64,000 bases of DNA from Pelagicoccus sp. (lineage in GTDB: Bacteria; Verrucomicrobiota; Verrucomicrobiia; Opitutales; Opitutaceae): the NCBI GenBank assembly GCA_028284635.1, contig JANQRJ010000006.1, forward strand, positions 1 to 64,000, written 5' to 3'. The notes beneath the pieces were generated by a model that worked only from the letters and a program-made list of their open reading frames with translations, searched no databases and had not been told where the DNA came from. The position numbers were made by a program, and so were the translations under genes. This document shows, piece by piece, positions 9,462 through 17,409 of the stretch (its first letter is position 1; each line of letters opens with the position of its first letter).

Positions 9462-11621
9462 ATGAAACTATCCAAACTTCTATTCGTCCCTTGTTTTCTA
9501 CTGTCATTCAGCTGCGTTGTAGCGGGATCCGAGCCGAGTGGCGCGGGCGCTGCGGACGGCGTCGTTTGGCGGCCTCTCATGGAGCCAGGGGTGGGCGGTC
9601 AGATGACCGATTTGGCGGTCAGCCCGCACGACCCGAGCCGGGTGCTGGTCAGCGGAGACATGCTGGGCGTGGCCTTGAGTCTCGATGGCGGCGATACATG
9701 GGCTCCTACTTTCGGTTTCAAGAGTTGGGAGATCGCGGCGATAACTTGGCATCCGACGGATCCGAACATCGTCTGGGCGGGGACGATGAGCGGTCCCTAC
9801 CTCAGCTTGGATGGTGGATTGCATTGGCAGGAGATGCGAGAGGGCTTTGTCGAGATCAGCGACACGGGTTATTCCGCTCCGATCGAGCGCGTCTTGTTTA
9901 CTCCGGGCAATGAGGATCGTTTGCTCGCCTTCGGCGGATCGATGCGAAACTGGAGCGGGAGACACAATCCTCCTTGGGGCGACATATGGTTGAGCGAAGA
10001 TGCTGGGCAGACTTGGTCTTGGCTGGTTGCTCTCACCGCCGAAGGGGCCACAGACTATCGCTCCCTCAAAGGCGTGAACATCGCGGCGGCCGCGTATGCG
10101 GCTGGTTCTGACTCGCGTATCTATGCGGGCACGCGTGGCGGTGGGGTTATGGTCAGCGAAGATGGCGGCGTTTCATGGGCGGTTCGCAGCGAGGGCTTGC
10201 CGACTCCCAACGTACGGAACCTCGTGGTTCATCCGACGGATCCGGATACCGTCTGGGTAACTGTGTATAGGAAGAAGGGCGTGGCTGGTGGCGTGTACCG
10301 CTCGGAAGACGCTGGCGTCACTTGGACAGACGTCTCCAATGGCTTGGACCAGAACCCGAAGGCTAGGTATCGCGCTTTGATTGTCTGTCCGCAGGAGCCG
10401 GATCGGCTATATACTGCTTGCTGGAGAGGAACCGATTTGGATTGGGCTATCTTTCGCAGCGACGATGGCGGGGATAACTGGAGATTCACGATTGAGCACG
10501 AGATTCCCACGCCGTATCCACCAGATGGGTTCAAGCAGCTAGCCGTAGACCCGAACGACAGCGAACGGATTTTCGCCGTGGGCAATACTTCGATACTGCG
10601 AACTCTGGACGGCGGCGAAACTTGGAAGCTGCTAAATGCAGAGCAAGTGGGCGACGCGTGGCGCGGGACGGGATACAGTGGTTTGGTTTCGACTCGCTTC
10701 ACCTTCGATCCTCATCGTCAAGGCCATGCTATTCTGCAAGCGATGGATATGGGTCGCGTCTGGCGAACTACTGATGGTGGTAGAACTTGGATGTATCATG
10801 CATCCGGAGCCCCTTATAACAAGACGGTTTGGTATGGAGGCAGGGATGCTTCATTTGCTGGAGATAGGCGGATATACGCCTCTTTCGGTCAGCATGGCTA
10901 TTTCAGCGGATTGGGAAGATCAGTCGATGGCGGTGAAACTTGGAGTGGCATGGCTGGCATTGACTTCGGGCTGCCTGAAATCGGCGAAGCGTCGCACTCC
11001 AATGGCATCTATGCGAGACCTGACGAACCGCTGCATGTTTGGGCCATCATTGGCGGCTTGCTGTACAGTTCCTCTGATGGAGGGGACTCTTGGACGCAGC
11101 TGCCGGATTTCGAAGGGGCGATGTGGATCGCTGGCGACCCGAATCGGCCCGAGAGGTTCTTCGTATCGGGTCGGAATAATCTTTGGTTGAGCGAAGATGG
11201 GGGCGAGTCCTTCGCTTCTCTTGCTGCTCCAGTCGTCTCGGGCCGCATGACTGTCGATACGCTGAGCAGGCTTTACATAGCAGGTTGGCGTCATCATAGG
11301 TGGCCGGAAGCCGAACGGGGCCTTTGGCGCTTCGATGGCGAGGATTGGACTTGTCTGAAGGAGGATCCTTTTATTGCGGATGTTGCGGTCGATCCTACGG
11401 ATCCGCAGCGCGTTGCGATCGCCACGAACGACCATCCCTACCACGATCATTCGAGAGACTCGGGCGTTTGGCTCTCGGCGGATGGCGGCGAAACCTGGCG
11501 GCAGGCGAATCGCGGTTTGCCGATGACGCGCGGGGAGGTTATCGCTATCGATCCGCATGACCCGCAGCGTTTGGTATTCGGTTCGTTTGGAGCGGGCTTT
11601 TTCGAAGCGCGCTGGCCATGA
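9462..11621 (+). CDS. Secreted BNR/Asp-box repeat protein (sialidase/GH74-like beta-propeller)
   Basis: 719-residue exported protein with a signal peptide (MKLSKLLFVPCFLLSFSCVV) and at least ten Asp-box motifs of the S/T-x-D-x-G-x-T-W type, for example LDGGDTW, SEDGGVSW, SEDAGVTW, SDDGGDNW, LDGGETW, TDGGRTW, SDGGDSW and ADGGETW. Each sits at a blade turn, and between blades are stretches such as HPTDPNIVWAG and VDPTDPQRVAIA, typical of VPS10/GH74-like seven- to fourteen-bladed propellers. A hydrolase function on a polysaccharide is possible, but catalytic residues cannot be assigned from this fold alone; many such proteins are only annotated as glycosyl hydrolase BNR-repeat. It lies between the TonB receptor and the PL5 lyase, suggesting a joint role in polysaccharide capture or breakdown. 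The start ATG follows a 38-bp palindrome closely. Confidence 0.82.
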   Translation: MKLSKLLFVPCFLLSFSCVVAGSEPSGAGAADGVVWRPLMEPGVGGQMTDLAVSPHDPSRVLVSGDMLGVALSLDGGDTWAPTFGFKSWEIAAITWHPTDPNIVWAGTMSGPYLSLDGGLHWQEMREGFVEISDTGYSAPIERVLFTPGNEDRLLAFGGSMRNWSGRHNPPWGDIWLSEDAGQTWSWLVALTAEGATDYRSLKGVNIAAAAYAAGSDSRIYAGTRGGGVMVSEDGGVSWAVRSEGLPTPNVRNLVVHPTDPDTVWVTVYRKKGVAGGVYRSEDAGVTWTDVSNGLDQNPKARYRALIVCPQEPDRLYTACWRGTDLDWAIFRSDDGGDNWRFTIEHEIPTPYPPDGFKQLAVDPNDSERIFAVGNTSILRTLDGGETWKLLNAEQVGDAWRGTGYSGLVSTRFTFDPHRQGHAILQAMDMGRVWRTTDGGRTWMYHASGAPYNKTVWYGGRDASFAGDRRIYASFGQHGYFSGLGRSVDGGETWSGMAGIDFGLPEIGEASHSNGIYARPDEPLHVWAIIGGLLYSSSDGGDSWTQLPDFEGAMWIAGDPNRPERFFVSGRNNLWLSEDGGESFASLAAPVVSGRMTVDTLSRLYIAGWRHHRWPEAERGLWRFDGEDWTCLKEDPFIADVAVDPTDPQRVAIATNDHPYHDHSRDSGVWLSADGGETWRQANRGLPMTRGEVIAIDPHDPQRLVFGSFGAGFFEARWP

Positions 11622-11696
11622 GATCGACAGTGTAGACGTATTTGTTATTATGGTTACTCAAGCAGGGATTGATTTGCCGAAATTCGTTTCGGCTTT

Positions 11697-11823
11697 GGTA
11701 GGGACCGACCGCCGGGCGGTCCGCATTGCAGGGTTGCTGTTCTGCATGCTTCTTGCGCGGACCGCTCGGCCCTTCGGCTCTGCTCAGGGCGGTGAGCCTG
11801 TCGAACCGCGATCGGTCCCTACC
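11697..11823. repeat. Inverted pair of GTAG-headed palindromic repeats, one interrupted
   Basis: The outer arms GGTAGGGACCGA (11697-11708) and TCGGTCCCTACC (11812-11823) are exact complements, and GCGGTCCGC (11716-11724) pairs with GCGGACCGC (11757-11765). The left unit is compact. The right unit is the same repeat split by about 38 bases containing a further repeat core (GCTCAGGGCGGTGAGCC). The element lies in the open frame upstream of the PL5 gene and obscures its start. Confidence 0.75.
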
Positions 11824-13107
11824 TTGAATGCCTCGCAGGTCGTTGCGAGGACTCTTGCCGTAAAACGTCTGTTTTCGTATTTCGCTGCTTGCGGGATGGT
11901 CTTGCTCTTCGCGGGCTGCGCGAAAAAGGCGCCGGTTCCGGATTTGATATTGTTCGACGGGGATCGGCTGGCGGAGCTGAGAGATGCCTACCAGGCTGGC
12001 GAGGCTCCTGAGGTAACTGTAGCAGCATTGGATCGTTTGATCGCTTTGGCAGAGGAGGCTCTAGAGGAGCCTATCGTTTCGGTAGTGGACAAGCCAGCGC
12101 CGCCGCCGAGCGGCGACATGCATGACTATACGAGCATGGCCCGGTACTGGTGGCCGAATCCGGATACGGAGGATGGCCTGCCCTACGTCGGCAGGGATGG
12201 TCAGACCAATCCGGAGATCTTCGAGTACGATCGCCCGCGATTGCAGAGTTTGGTGGATTGCGTGAACAGCCTTTCGCTCGCCTATTTCTATACGGGCGAC
12301 GAGCGGTACGCTCGCAACGCGGCAAAGCGCTTGCGCGTTTGGTTTCTGGACGATGAGACGAGGATGAATCCCCATCTGCGTCACGCCCAGTTCGTGCCGG
12401 GCGTCGCGGATGGACGCAAGCAAGGCATCGTCGACACGGCCTCGATGCGTTGGCTGCCCGACTCGATTCGCATCTTGGAGGGATCGACGGCGCTCTCAGC
12501 GGAGGATGTGCAGGGGCTGGAGGACTGGTTCGACAGGTTTCGCATGTGGCTGCTGGCGAGCGAGTTTGGTCGAGAGGAGCTTGCCATGCAGAACAATCAT
12601 GGCGCTTGGTGCGCGATGCAGCTTGCGCTGTACTCCTTGTTTGTGGGCGACGAGGCGACGGCTGCCGAGATTCTCAAGTTTGCGCAGTCTCGCATCGCGG
12701 GGCATTTCGAGCCGGATGGCAGCCAGCCGCGCGAGCTGAGACGAACCCGTTCGATGATGTACAGCCAATACAATCTGCGAGCCCATGTGTTTCTCGCGGA
12801 GATGGGAGAAAGGGTTGGAGTCGACCTTTGGCGCTACGAGACGGAGGATGGTCGCGGCATTCGGCGTGGTTTGGAGTTTTTGGTCCCCTACTTGGTGGGT
12901 GGGGAGGAGTGGCCCTACCAGGAGCTTTCCCCTCCAGCTCTGCATGGCTCGGCGCCTCTCTTTCGGCGGGCGGCCATCAGTCTGAACGAACCGCGATACG
13001 AGGAGATCGTGTCTGAGCTGACGGCGGAGAGCCCGACCTCGGTCGTCTTGGAACTGAGAGTCCCGCTTCCGGCGGACTTCCCATCGGTAGCGAAGTCTGC
13101 CGAATGA
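11824..13107 (+). CDS. Alginate lyase family protein (PL5-like), predicted lipoprotein
   Basis: Member of the alginate_lyase superfamily (PF05426-type alpha/alpha toroid), expected to cleave uronate polymers by beta-elimination in the periplasm or at the cell surface. Key stretches are DYTSMARYWWPNPDTEDGLPY, the catalytic-type NNHGAWCAMQ, and the segment PDGSQPRELRRTRSMMYSQYNL containing the conserved Arg and Tyr. The N-terminal VKRLFSYFAACGMVLLFAGCAKK is a lipoprotein signal with a Cys after LFAG. The start is unclear. The frame is open from 11557 (overlapping the previous gene by 65 bases), but 11697-11823 is a palindromic repeat, so translation probably begins after it, at TTG 11824 or another non-ATG codon. 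The first ATG after the repeat (11896) would remove the charged part of the signal. No ribosome binding site supports any choice. Confidence 0.82.
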   Translation: MNASQVVARTLAVKRLFSYFAACGMVLLFAGCAKKAPVPDLILFDGDRLAELRDAYQAGEAPEVTVAALDRLIALAEEALEEPIVSVVDKPAPPPSGDMHDYTSMARYWWPNPDTEDGLPYVGRDGQTNPEIFEYDRPRLQSLVDCVNSLSLAYFYTGDERYARNAAKRLRVWFLDDETRMNPHLRHAQFVPGVADGRKQGIVDTASMRWLPDSIRILEGSTALSAEDVQGLEDWFDRFRMWLLASEFGREELAMQNNHGAWCAMQLALYSLFVGDEATAAEILKFAQSRIAGHFEPDGSQPRELRRTRSMMYSQYNLRAHVFLAEMGERVGVDLWRYETEDGRGIRRGLEFLVPYLVGGEEWPYQELSPPALHGSAPLFRRAAISLNEPRYEEIVSELTAESPTSVVLELRVPLPADFPSVAKSAE

Positions 13108-13145
13108 GGAGGTTGGGGCTTTTTGCGTTGAATAAACCCGGCAGT

Positions 13146-13210
13146 GTAGCCGCGTTCGTGAGAACGCGGATCTCCTCGGGCAGATTCCGCGTTCTCACGA
13201 ACGCGGCTAC
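13146..13210. repeat. BIME-like pair of GTAG-REP hairpins (perfect inverted copies)
   Basis: Two 24-base units, 13146-13169 and 13187-13210, face each other as exact complements with 17 bases between. Each unit begins GTAGCCG and continues as a hairpin CGTTC-GTGA-GAACG with a GNRA tetraloop, then CGG. It lies in the gap between the PL5 gene and the convergent DoxX-like gene. Confidence 0.85.
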
Positions 13211-13245
13211 AAAATCGCGAGGTTCGATCAGACTTATTCAACACG

Positions 13246-13737
13246 CTACCTTAGGGCTTCGAGCTTGTTGTGGCGCACGAAGTAGAGGGCGGCGATGTTC
13301 ATGAGGAGGAGGATGGCGATCTGGCTGACTTTGTCTCCGTTGCCAAGCAGCATCTGGCCGTAGGCGAGCGAGACGAGGGTGAGAGCGTAGACGGCCAATA
13401 CGTGTTTGGTCCTTATGCCGAGCAAGAGGAGCGCTCCGAGCGCGATCTTGAGGTAGCCGATGGTCCAGGCGTAGGGGGCGACGAGGAAAGTGGGCAGGTG
13501 GGTGTTTTCGGCGAAGGTGGAGATCATCCAGCTGGCGAGGCCGTCGTAGTATTGACTAAAGCTATAGCCGCCGTCGCCTCCGAACTTTCCGAGTCCGCCG
13601 ACGAGGAATTGGAGGCCGAGGAAAAGGCGTAGGGAGAGGAAGGCCCAGGTCTCTGCGGACCAGGAGAGAGGAGAACTGCTGCGTGGGGCATTTCTGCGGG
13701 AGCGCCTGCGGTGGGGATTCGATTGATTTTCGGGCAT
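13246..13737 (-). CDS. DoxX-like membrane protein
   Basis: 163-residue protein with four predicted membrane helices (WAFLSLRLFLGLQFLVGGLGKF, PYAWTIGYLKIALGALLLLG, HVLAVYALTLVSLAYGQML, SQIAILLLMNIAALYF), the pattern of the DoxX/DoxD-like family. The frame is open much further upstream, to 14466, but that part is the shadow of the symporter gene. The ATG at 13737, giving MPENQSNPHRRRSR, follows the symporter stop by 26 bases. The short basic N-terminus before the first helix fits an inside-in orientation. Likely co-transcribed with the symporter. Function is unknown beyond the family; DoxX-like proteins are often redox- or respiration-associated. Confidence 0.8.
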   Translation of the reverse strand: MPENQSNPHRRRSRRNAPRSSSPLSWSAETWAFLSLRLFLGLQFLVGGLGKFGGDGGYSFSQYYDGLASWMISTFAENTHLPTFLVAPYAWTIGYLKIALGALLLLGIRTKHVLAVYALTLVSLAYGQMLLGNGDKVSQIAILLLMNIAALYFVRHNKLEALR

Positions 13738-13763
13738 GTCTTTCGGTTTTGGTAGGAGGTGGC

Positions 13764-14693
13764 TTAGGGCTTCAGCCAGTCTGGGGTGAAGAGCTGGCTT
13801 TTCACTTCTTCGTTTTCGTCGTGGAACCACTCTTGTCGCGAAACTTTGCGCATGAAGTAGGTTACGAGCGTGGAGGTGTTCACGATGAAGAAGGAGTAGA
13901 GGAGCGCGGGCCAGAGGATGGAGTTGGCCTGAGCCTTGTCGGGGAAGCTGAGGAGAATGATGGCGAAGGCGAGAGGGCCGTTTTGGATCCCGGTCTCCAG
14001 AGCTACGGTGCGGGAGCTGCGTCGGTTCATGCGCAGGGCTCGGCTGACGTAGTAGCCGAAGAGAAAGCCGCCAAGGCCAAGGGTGATACTGGTGACGAGG
14101 ATGGAGCTGTCCGTGCTCAGCATCTTGTCGAAGTTGCGTGGCAGCCAACTGATGATGAGGAAGAGGATGACGATGATGCCGAGGGCGGCTCCGGTTTCCT
14201 CCATGTTTTTGGCCCAGTGTTCGCTGCGGTGGCGCAGATAGATGCCTCCGGCTACGGGCACAAGGCATGCTACTAGCGATAGGATGACTGCCTTGATGTC
14301 TATCTGGAGGCTTTCCGAGGTGAAGGGCTGGGAGTAGAGGGCCAGGAGCAGTGGCATGGCGACCAGGGCGGCGCCGGTAGTGATCGAGCTCAGCGAAATG
14401 CTTAGAGCGAGATTCCCTTTTGCGAAGTAGTTGAAGAGGCTGGAAGTGGTTCCAGACGGGCAACACGCTACGATGATGAGGCCTACGGCCCAGGTGTCTG
14501 GCATGTCGTAGAAGGTAACCATGCCGAAGGCGAGACCGGGCATGATGAGGTATTGTGAGAGGAAGCCGACGATGACAGCTTTCGGGCTCTTTAGGGCTTC
14601 CTTGAAGTCCTTGAGGGAGAGGGAACAGCCCAGTCCGAACATGATGACCAGGATCATCGCTTTGAGCAGGCTTTCTTCCAGAGGGGTGATCAT
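13764..14693 (-). CDS. Bile acid:sodium symporter (BASS) family transporter
   Basis: 309-residue integral membrane protein of the SBF/BASS superfamily, predicted to carry an organic anion with Na+. About nine to ten hydrophobic helices are visible. Family signatures are IMFGLGCSLSLKDFKEAL near the N-terminus, VACCPSGTTSSLFNYFAKGNLALS (the discontinuous Na+-binding segment, about residues 75-98) and ALETGIQNGPLAFAIILL (about 225-242). The physiological substrate is probably a keto acid, sulfonate or similar compound, not bile acid. It is first in a two-gene unit with the DoxX-like gene, 26 bases apart. The start ATG at 14693 is unambiguous. Confidence 0.92.
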   Translation of the reverse strand: MITPLEESLLKAMILVIMFGLGCSLSLKDFKEALKSPKAVIVGFLSQYLIMPGLAFGMVTFYDMPDTWAVGLIIVACCPSGTTSSLFNYFAKGNLALSISLSSITTGAALVAMPLLLALYSQPFTSESLQIDIKAVILSLVACLVPVAGGIYLRHRSEHWAKNMEETGAALGIIVILFLIISWLPRNFDKMLSTDSSILVTSITLGLGGFLFGYYVSRALRMNRRSSRTVALETGIQNGPLAFAIILLSFPDKAQANSILWPALLYSFFIVNTSTLVTYFMRKVSRQEWFHDENEEVKSQLFTPDWLKP

Positions 14694-14928
14694 GGGTGGA
14701 TTTACGCTAGTTTGGCGGATCGCCGTTTCGAGAAAAAAGTGGGTGTTGCCGGAATGCTCTTACTCCATAGGCGGGTCCCATGCTTTGCGACGGATAAAAC
14801 GGTCGCCGAATATGTTGGCGAACTTCTGGCGTTCGGCGTCTTGGGCAACCTTTTTGTCGAGCTTGCGGGAAAGCTCTCGTGGCGCCTGGGATGCTAAACA
14901 TCGGAAGCGATTGGACGATTAGGTTTTG

Positions 14929-15405
14929 ATGAGCCGCTTTCTCATAGCTTACCTGGCCCTGGCCGGAGCTTGCCTTGGCAAGGAATTCGAGCCGAGCCAG
15001 GTCGAGATCGCCCTGCACAGGCGGGAAGTCTATCAGCTGGCTCGCGACTACATTTTCGAGACTTTCAATTTGGAGGCGATCGAGGAGGGTTCCTTCAATC
15101 CGGTGCGCTTCGACTCCTATGGGGTTTGGGGCTCCTTTGATGTGAGACTGAAGGAGTTGGGCGACGACCGGTTCGAGGTCCAGGGCTGGCTGAATGCGGT
15201 CGGTCACCGCAAGGCCCGGGTGGGCTGGGCGGTCCATCTGCGTTACAAGATGGAAGACCCGCTGGGCTGGCGCTATCGTCGCGTCGACGAGGTTCACTCG
15301 AACGAACCGGAGTTTCTCGGCTGGAAGTTTGGCGATTACTACAGCCTGGGCTATTCGGCGGAATACGATCCGACCTATATCGCCGCCCATTTTGGGGAGG
15401 AATAG
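14929..15405 (+). CDS. Hypothetical exported protein
   Basis: 158 residues from ATG 14929 (a TTG immediately precedes it in frame). The N-terminus MSRFLIAYLALAGACLGKEF is a signal peptide with no proper lipobox, so a soluble periplasmic protein is likely. The remainder is mixed alpha/beta with many aromatic residues (RFDSYGVWGSFDVRLKEL, WAVHLRYKMEDPLGWRYRRV). The family is not recognised and no catalytic motif is apparent. It is divergent from the symporter unit, with 235 bases of mostly featureless sequence upstream. Its stop codon is part of a 15-base repeat shared with 84-98, followed by a BIME-like palindrome. Confidence 0.65.
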   Translation: MSRFLIAYLALAGACLGKEFEPSQVEIALHRREVYQLARDYIFETFNLEAIEEGSFNPVRFDSYGVWGSFDVRLKELGDDRFEVQGWLNAVGHRKARVGWAVHLRYKMEDPLGWRYRRVDEVHSNEPEFLGWKFGDYYSLGYSAEYDPTYIAAHFGEE

Positions 15406-15442
15406 CGCGGATCCCGCAGCGGGACTGCGTCTGTCTCCGCCT

Positions 15443-15498
15443 GTACGAAGTCGAAAGACTTTGGTTGAGGAGTTCCAAAGTCTTTCGACTTCGGCTAC
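15443..15498. repeat. BIME-like pair of GTAG-REP hairpins
   Basis: Right unit 15475-15498 read on the minus strand is GTAGCCG followed by AAGTC-GAAA-GACTT and TGG; GAAA is a GNRA loop. The left unit 15443-15464 is the inverted copy lacking GC in the head (GTACG). Ten bases separate them. Flanking GGATCCCGC-type inverted ends near 15409-15417 and 15528-15537 extend the symmetry to about 130 bases. Confidence 0.82.
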
Positions 15499-15552
15499 AA
15501 ACAGATGCGATCGCGGCCCCGTTTGGCGGGATCCACGTTGCGGAATACCGGT

Positions 15553-16437
15553 TTACTCCTCCAGCGCCTTGCGAAACGCTTTTGTCGGGAAGTTCTTTCC
15601 GGGACAGAGGGTGTGCTTGGGATGGATCAACGTGTGTGTGGTGACGCGACTGACTGGGATATTGGTTCGCTTCATGAGGTATTTGACGAGCGCTTCCAAC
15701 TGCTTCATCTGCCGGGTCGTGGGCTTGGTCTTCTGGAAGTCGCCGACGAGGCAGATACCGATGCTGATCTGGTTGAGGGCGTAGCTGGTGAGGTGCCCTC
15801 CTTCGATTTGCTTTTTCCAGCGGTTGCCGATTTGGATTTCGCCGTCTTCCATGCCGCGGCCGTTGCCGATGACGAAGTGGTAGGCAAGACCGTTTGGCAT
15901 GCGGCGTTCTTCGCGGTGAAAGCGGTCGAAGGATTTTGCCGAGCCGCTGGCCGAGGCGCTGTGGTGGATGACGATGTGCCTCCACTGAGTGGACTTGGTC
16001 TTGATGGATGAGAGGGTCTTGACGAGTTCAGCGGGCAGTTGGGGGCCGCTTTGCGTGGCGTTGGCGCCTCCCGGGACAGGAATTCGGATGACTTGTCCGA
16101 CTCGTATGCGATTGGCGTTGCGGATGTTGTTGAAGCTGGCGAGCTGGCGGAGGGTGATGCCGTGCTTCTTGGCGATGTCGGAGAGGGCGTCGCCTCGACG
16201 GATCTTGTATTCGATGAACTCGATCTCGTCGGCGGGGATTACCAAGGTCTGGCCAACTCTGATCTTATTGGCGTCGCTGATGCCGTTGGCGGTCTTGATG
16301 GCCTGCAGGGAGATTTTGTAGGCTTGGGCGATCTCCGTGAGGGTCTCGCCTCTTCGTACCTTGTGCTTGATCTCGGCATGGACGCTGGCGCCTAGCAGAG
16401 CGAGGCTGAGCAGGGCGTATGCGAGAATGCGTTGCAT
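15553..16437 (-). CDS. N-acetylmuramoyl-L-alanine amidase with two LysM domains
   Basis: Exported peptidoglycan hydrolase, 294 residues. A signal peptide (MQRILAYALLSLALLGASVHA) is followed by two LysM repeats (HKVRRGETLTEIAQAYKIS... at about 25-68 and YKIRRGDALSDIAKKHGIT... at about 77-120) that bind glycan strands. The C-terminal amidase_2/PGRP-type zinc domain covers about 150-290. Zinc ligands are visible as His in VIHHSAS, His in THTLIHPKHTLC and Cys in LCPGKNFP. The enzyme would cleave the MurNAc-L-Ala amide bond in cell-wall turnover or recycling. It lies 9 bases downstream of the SET-domain gene on the same strand, so the two may share a transcript with the DUF167 gene. Confidence 0.93.
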   Translation of the reverse strand: MQRILAYALLSLALLGASVHAEIKHKVRRGETLTEIAQAYKISLQAIKTANGISDANKIRVGQTLVIPADEIEFIEYKIRRGDALSDIAKKHGITLRQLASFNNIRNANRIRVGQVIRIPVPGGANATQSGPQLPAELVKTLSSIKTKSTQWRHIVIHHSASASGSAKSFDRFHREERRMPNGLAYHFVIGNGRGMEDGEIQIGNRWKKQIEGGHLTSYALNQISIGICLVGDFQKTKPTTRQMKQLEALVKYLMKRTNIPVSRVTTHTLIHPKHTLCPGKNFPTKAFRKALEE

Positions 16438-16446
16438 GGGGCGACT

Positions 16447-17022
16447 TCAGGCGGATCGTTTGCTTGCGCGTTTGAGGAGCTTCTTGAGCTTGCCCCAGTC
16501 CTCGCGGCGCACGATGTAGCCGACGCAGTTTTTCGATCCGCATCGACATGGGTGGTCTTCCCAATGTTCCAGAGCGTAGCCGTAGTCGAAAGTGAGTTCT
16601 TCGCCGGCTTCGATGTCGCGCAGGGCGACGAGCCAGATTTCGCCATCCACGTTTTGGGCCTCGAGATTGGGGGAGCAGGAGTGGTTGGCTAGGCGCGCGA
16701 TGTTCCAGTCGAAGTTGCCGTCGATGTCTCGCTTCTCGTCGAGTTCGAAGACGTAGACGGCTCCGGCGCCTTCTTGCTGAGAGATGTCGTGTTGGGAGAT
16801 GCCTCGGCGGTTGGACTCCTTTTTGGATATCAATTCGCCAAGGTACTGGATGACGTATTCTTCTTCCGGGATTGGTTCGGCAGCGAAAAGGCCTTGGTTG
16901 TGGATGGCGGAATCTGCAGCCTGGACATAGGGAAATTCCGGCGGGTTGCCATTTTCGTCGAGGCCGACGTAGATGGGCTTCTTTTTCTTTTTCGCCTTTT
17001 TGCCTTTAGCGTTTTTGCCCAT
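16447..17022 (-). CDS. SET-domain lysine methyltransferase-like protein
   Basis: 191-residue protein with a complete SET domain, the fold of eukaryotic histone lysine methyltransferases. The order is as expected: a lysine-rich N-terminus (MGKNAKGKKAKKKKK), the GLFAAEPIPEEEYVIQYLGELIS start of SET, the NHSCSPNLEAQNV motif for SAM and catalysis, ELTFDYGYAL with the catalytic Tyr, and a post-SET-like CRCGSKNCVGYI with three Cys. All residues needed for methyl transfer appear to be present. In bacteria such genes occur in Chlamydiota and Verrucomicrobiota among others; substrates may be ribosomal, DNA-binding or host proteins. The basic tail suggests nucleic-acid or acidic-protein contact. Its start overlaps the end of the DUF167 gene by 17 bases, implying coupled translation. 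Confidence 0.9.
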   Translation of the reverse strand: MGKNAKGKKAKKKKKPIYVGLDENGNPPEFPYVQAADSAIHNQGLFAAEPIPEEEYVIQYLGELISKKESNRRGISQHDISQQEGAGAVYVFELDEKRDIDGNFDWNIARLANHSCSPNLEAQNVDGEIWLVALRDIEAGEELTFDYGYALEHWEDHPCRCGSKNCVGYIVRREDWGKLKKLLKRASKRSA

Positions 17023-17365
17023 GGGTATCGCTGGGGATTAAGAGTTTGGATACGAGTCGCCATTGGCTAGCGGAGAGGCCCTCGAAGGCAATAACTTTCT
17101 GGCGGCTGGACTGTCCGAGGAGGATCGTTATTCGATTTTTGGATACGCCTAGCCGTTTGGCGAGAAAGTCTATCAGGGTTTTGTTCGCCTTGCCGTCCTG
17201 CGCTGGGGACCGGACGCGGATCTTGAGGGTTTCGTCGTCCAGCCAACCGACGATCTCGTTTCGGTCGGCGTTGGGCTGGACTTTGATTGAGAGGGTTTGC
17301 CGTCCGTCTTGGGAACTTGGCGTGGAGAGGGGAGTCGAATCGGATCGCGCGTTGGGCTCTTGCAT
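17006..17365 (-). CDS. DUF167 (YggU) family protein
   Basis: 119-residue small cytoplasmic protein of the DUF167/UPF0235 family. The core runs from LSIKVQPNADRNEIVGWLDD to LAKRLGVSKNRITILLGQSSRQKVIAFEGLS, the typical beta-alpha fold with KANKTLIDFLA in the helix. The first 22 residues are a low-complexity Ser/Thr/Asn lead that most family members lack; the ATG at 17365 is nevertheless the only good start, because later Met codons are absent before the core. Function of the family is unknown. Its 3' end overlaps the SET-domain gene by 17 bases. It is divergent from the membrane protein gene at 17410. Confidence 0.88.
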   Translation of the reverse strand: MQEPNARSDSTPLSTPSSQDGRQTLSIKVQPNADRNEIVGWLDDETLKIRVRSPAQDGKANKTLIDFLAKRLGVSKNRITILLGQSSRQKVIAFEGLSASQWRLVSKLLIPSDTHGQKR

Positions 17366-17409
17366 TATCGCGGCTTTCGGTTTCTTAGAGTTTCGCAGTT
17401 TCTCAAGCT

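Noticed and set aside
13146..13210. Possible CRISPR or terminator at the 13.1 kb palindrome
   Set aside because: Only two inverted units with no spacer series, and no T-tract after the hairpin. It fits a REP pair better.
13738..14466. Long N-terminal extension of the DoxX-like frame
   Set aside because: It lies antiphase over the BASS symporter gene and is Arg/His/Pro-rich, typical of a high-GC shadow frame.
14760..14900. Minus-strand reading LDKKVAQDAERQKFANIFGD with a protein-like composition
   Set aside because: No ATG, GTG or TTG lies between the upstream in-frame TAA and the segment, so it cannot be called a gene. It may be a decayed fragment.
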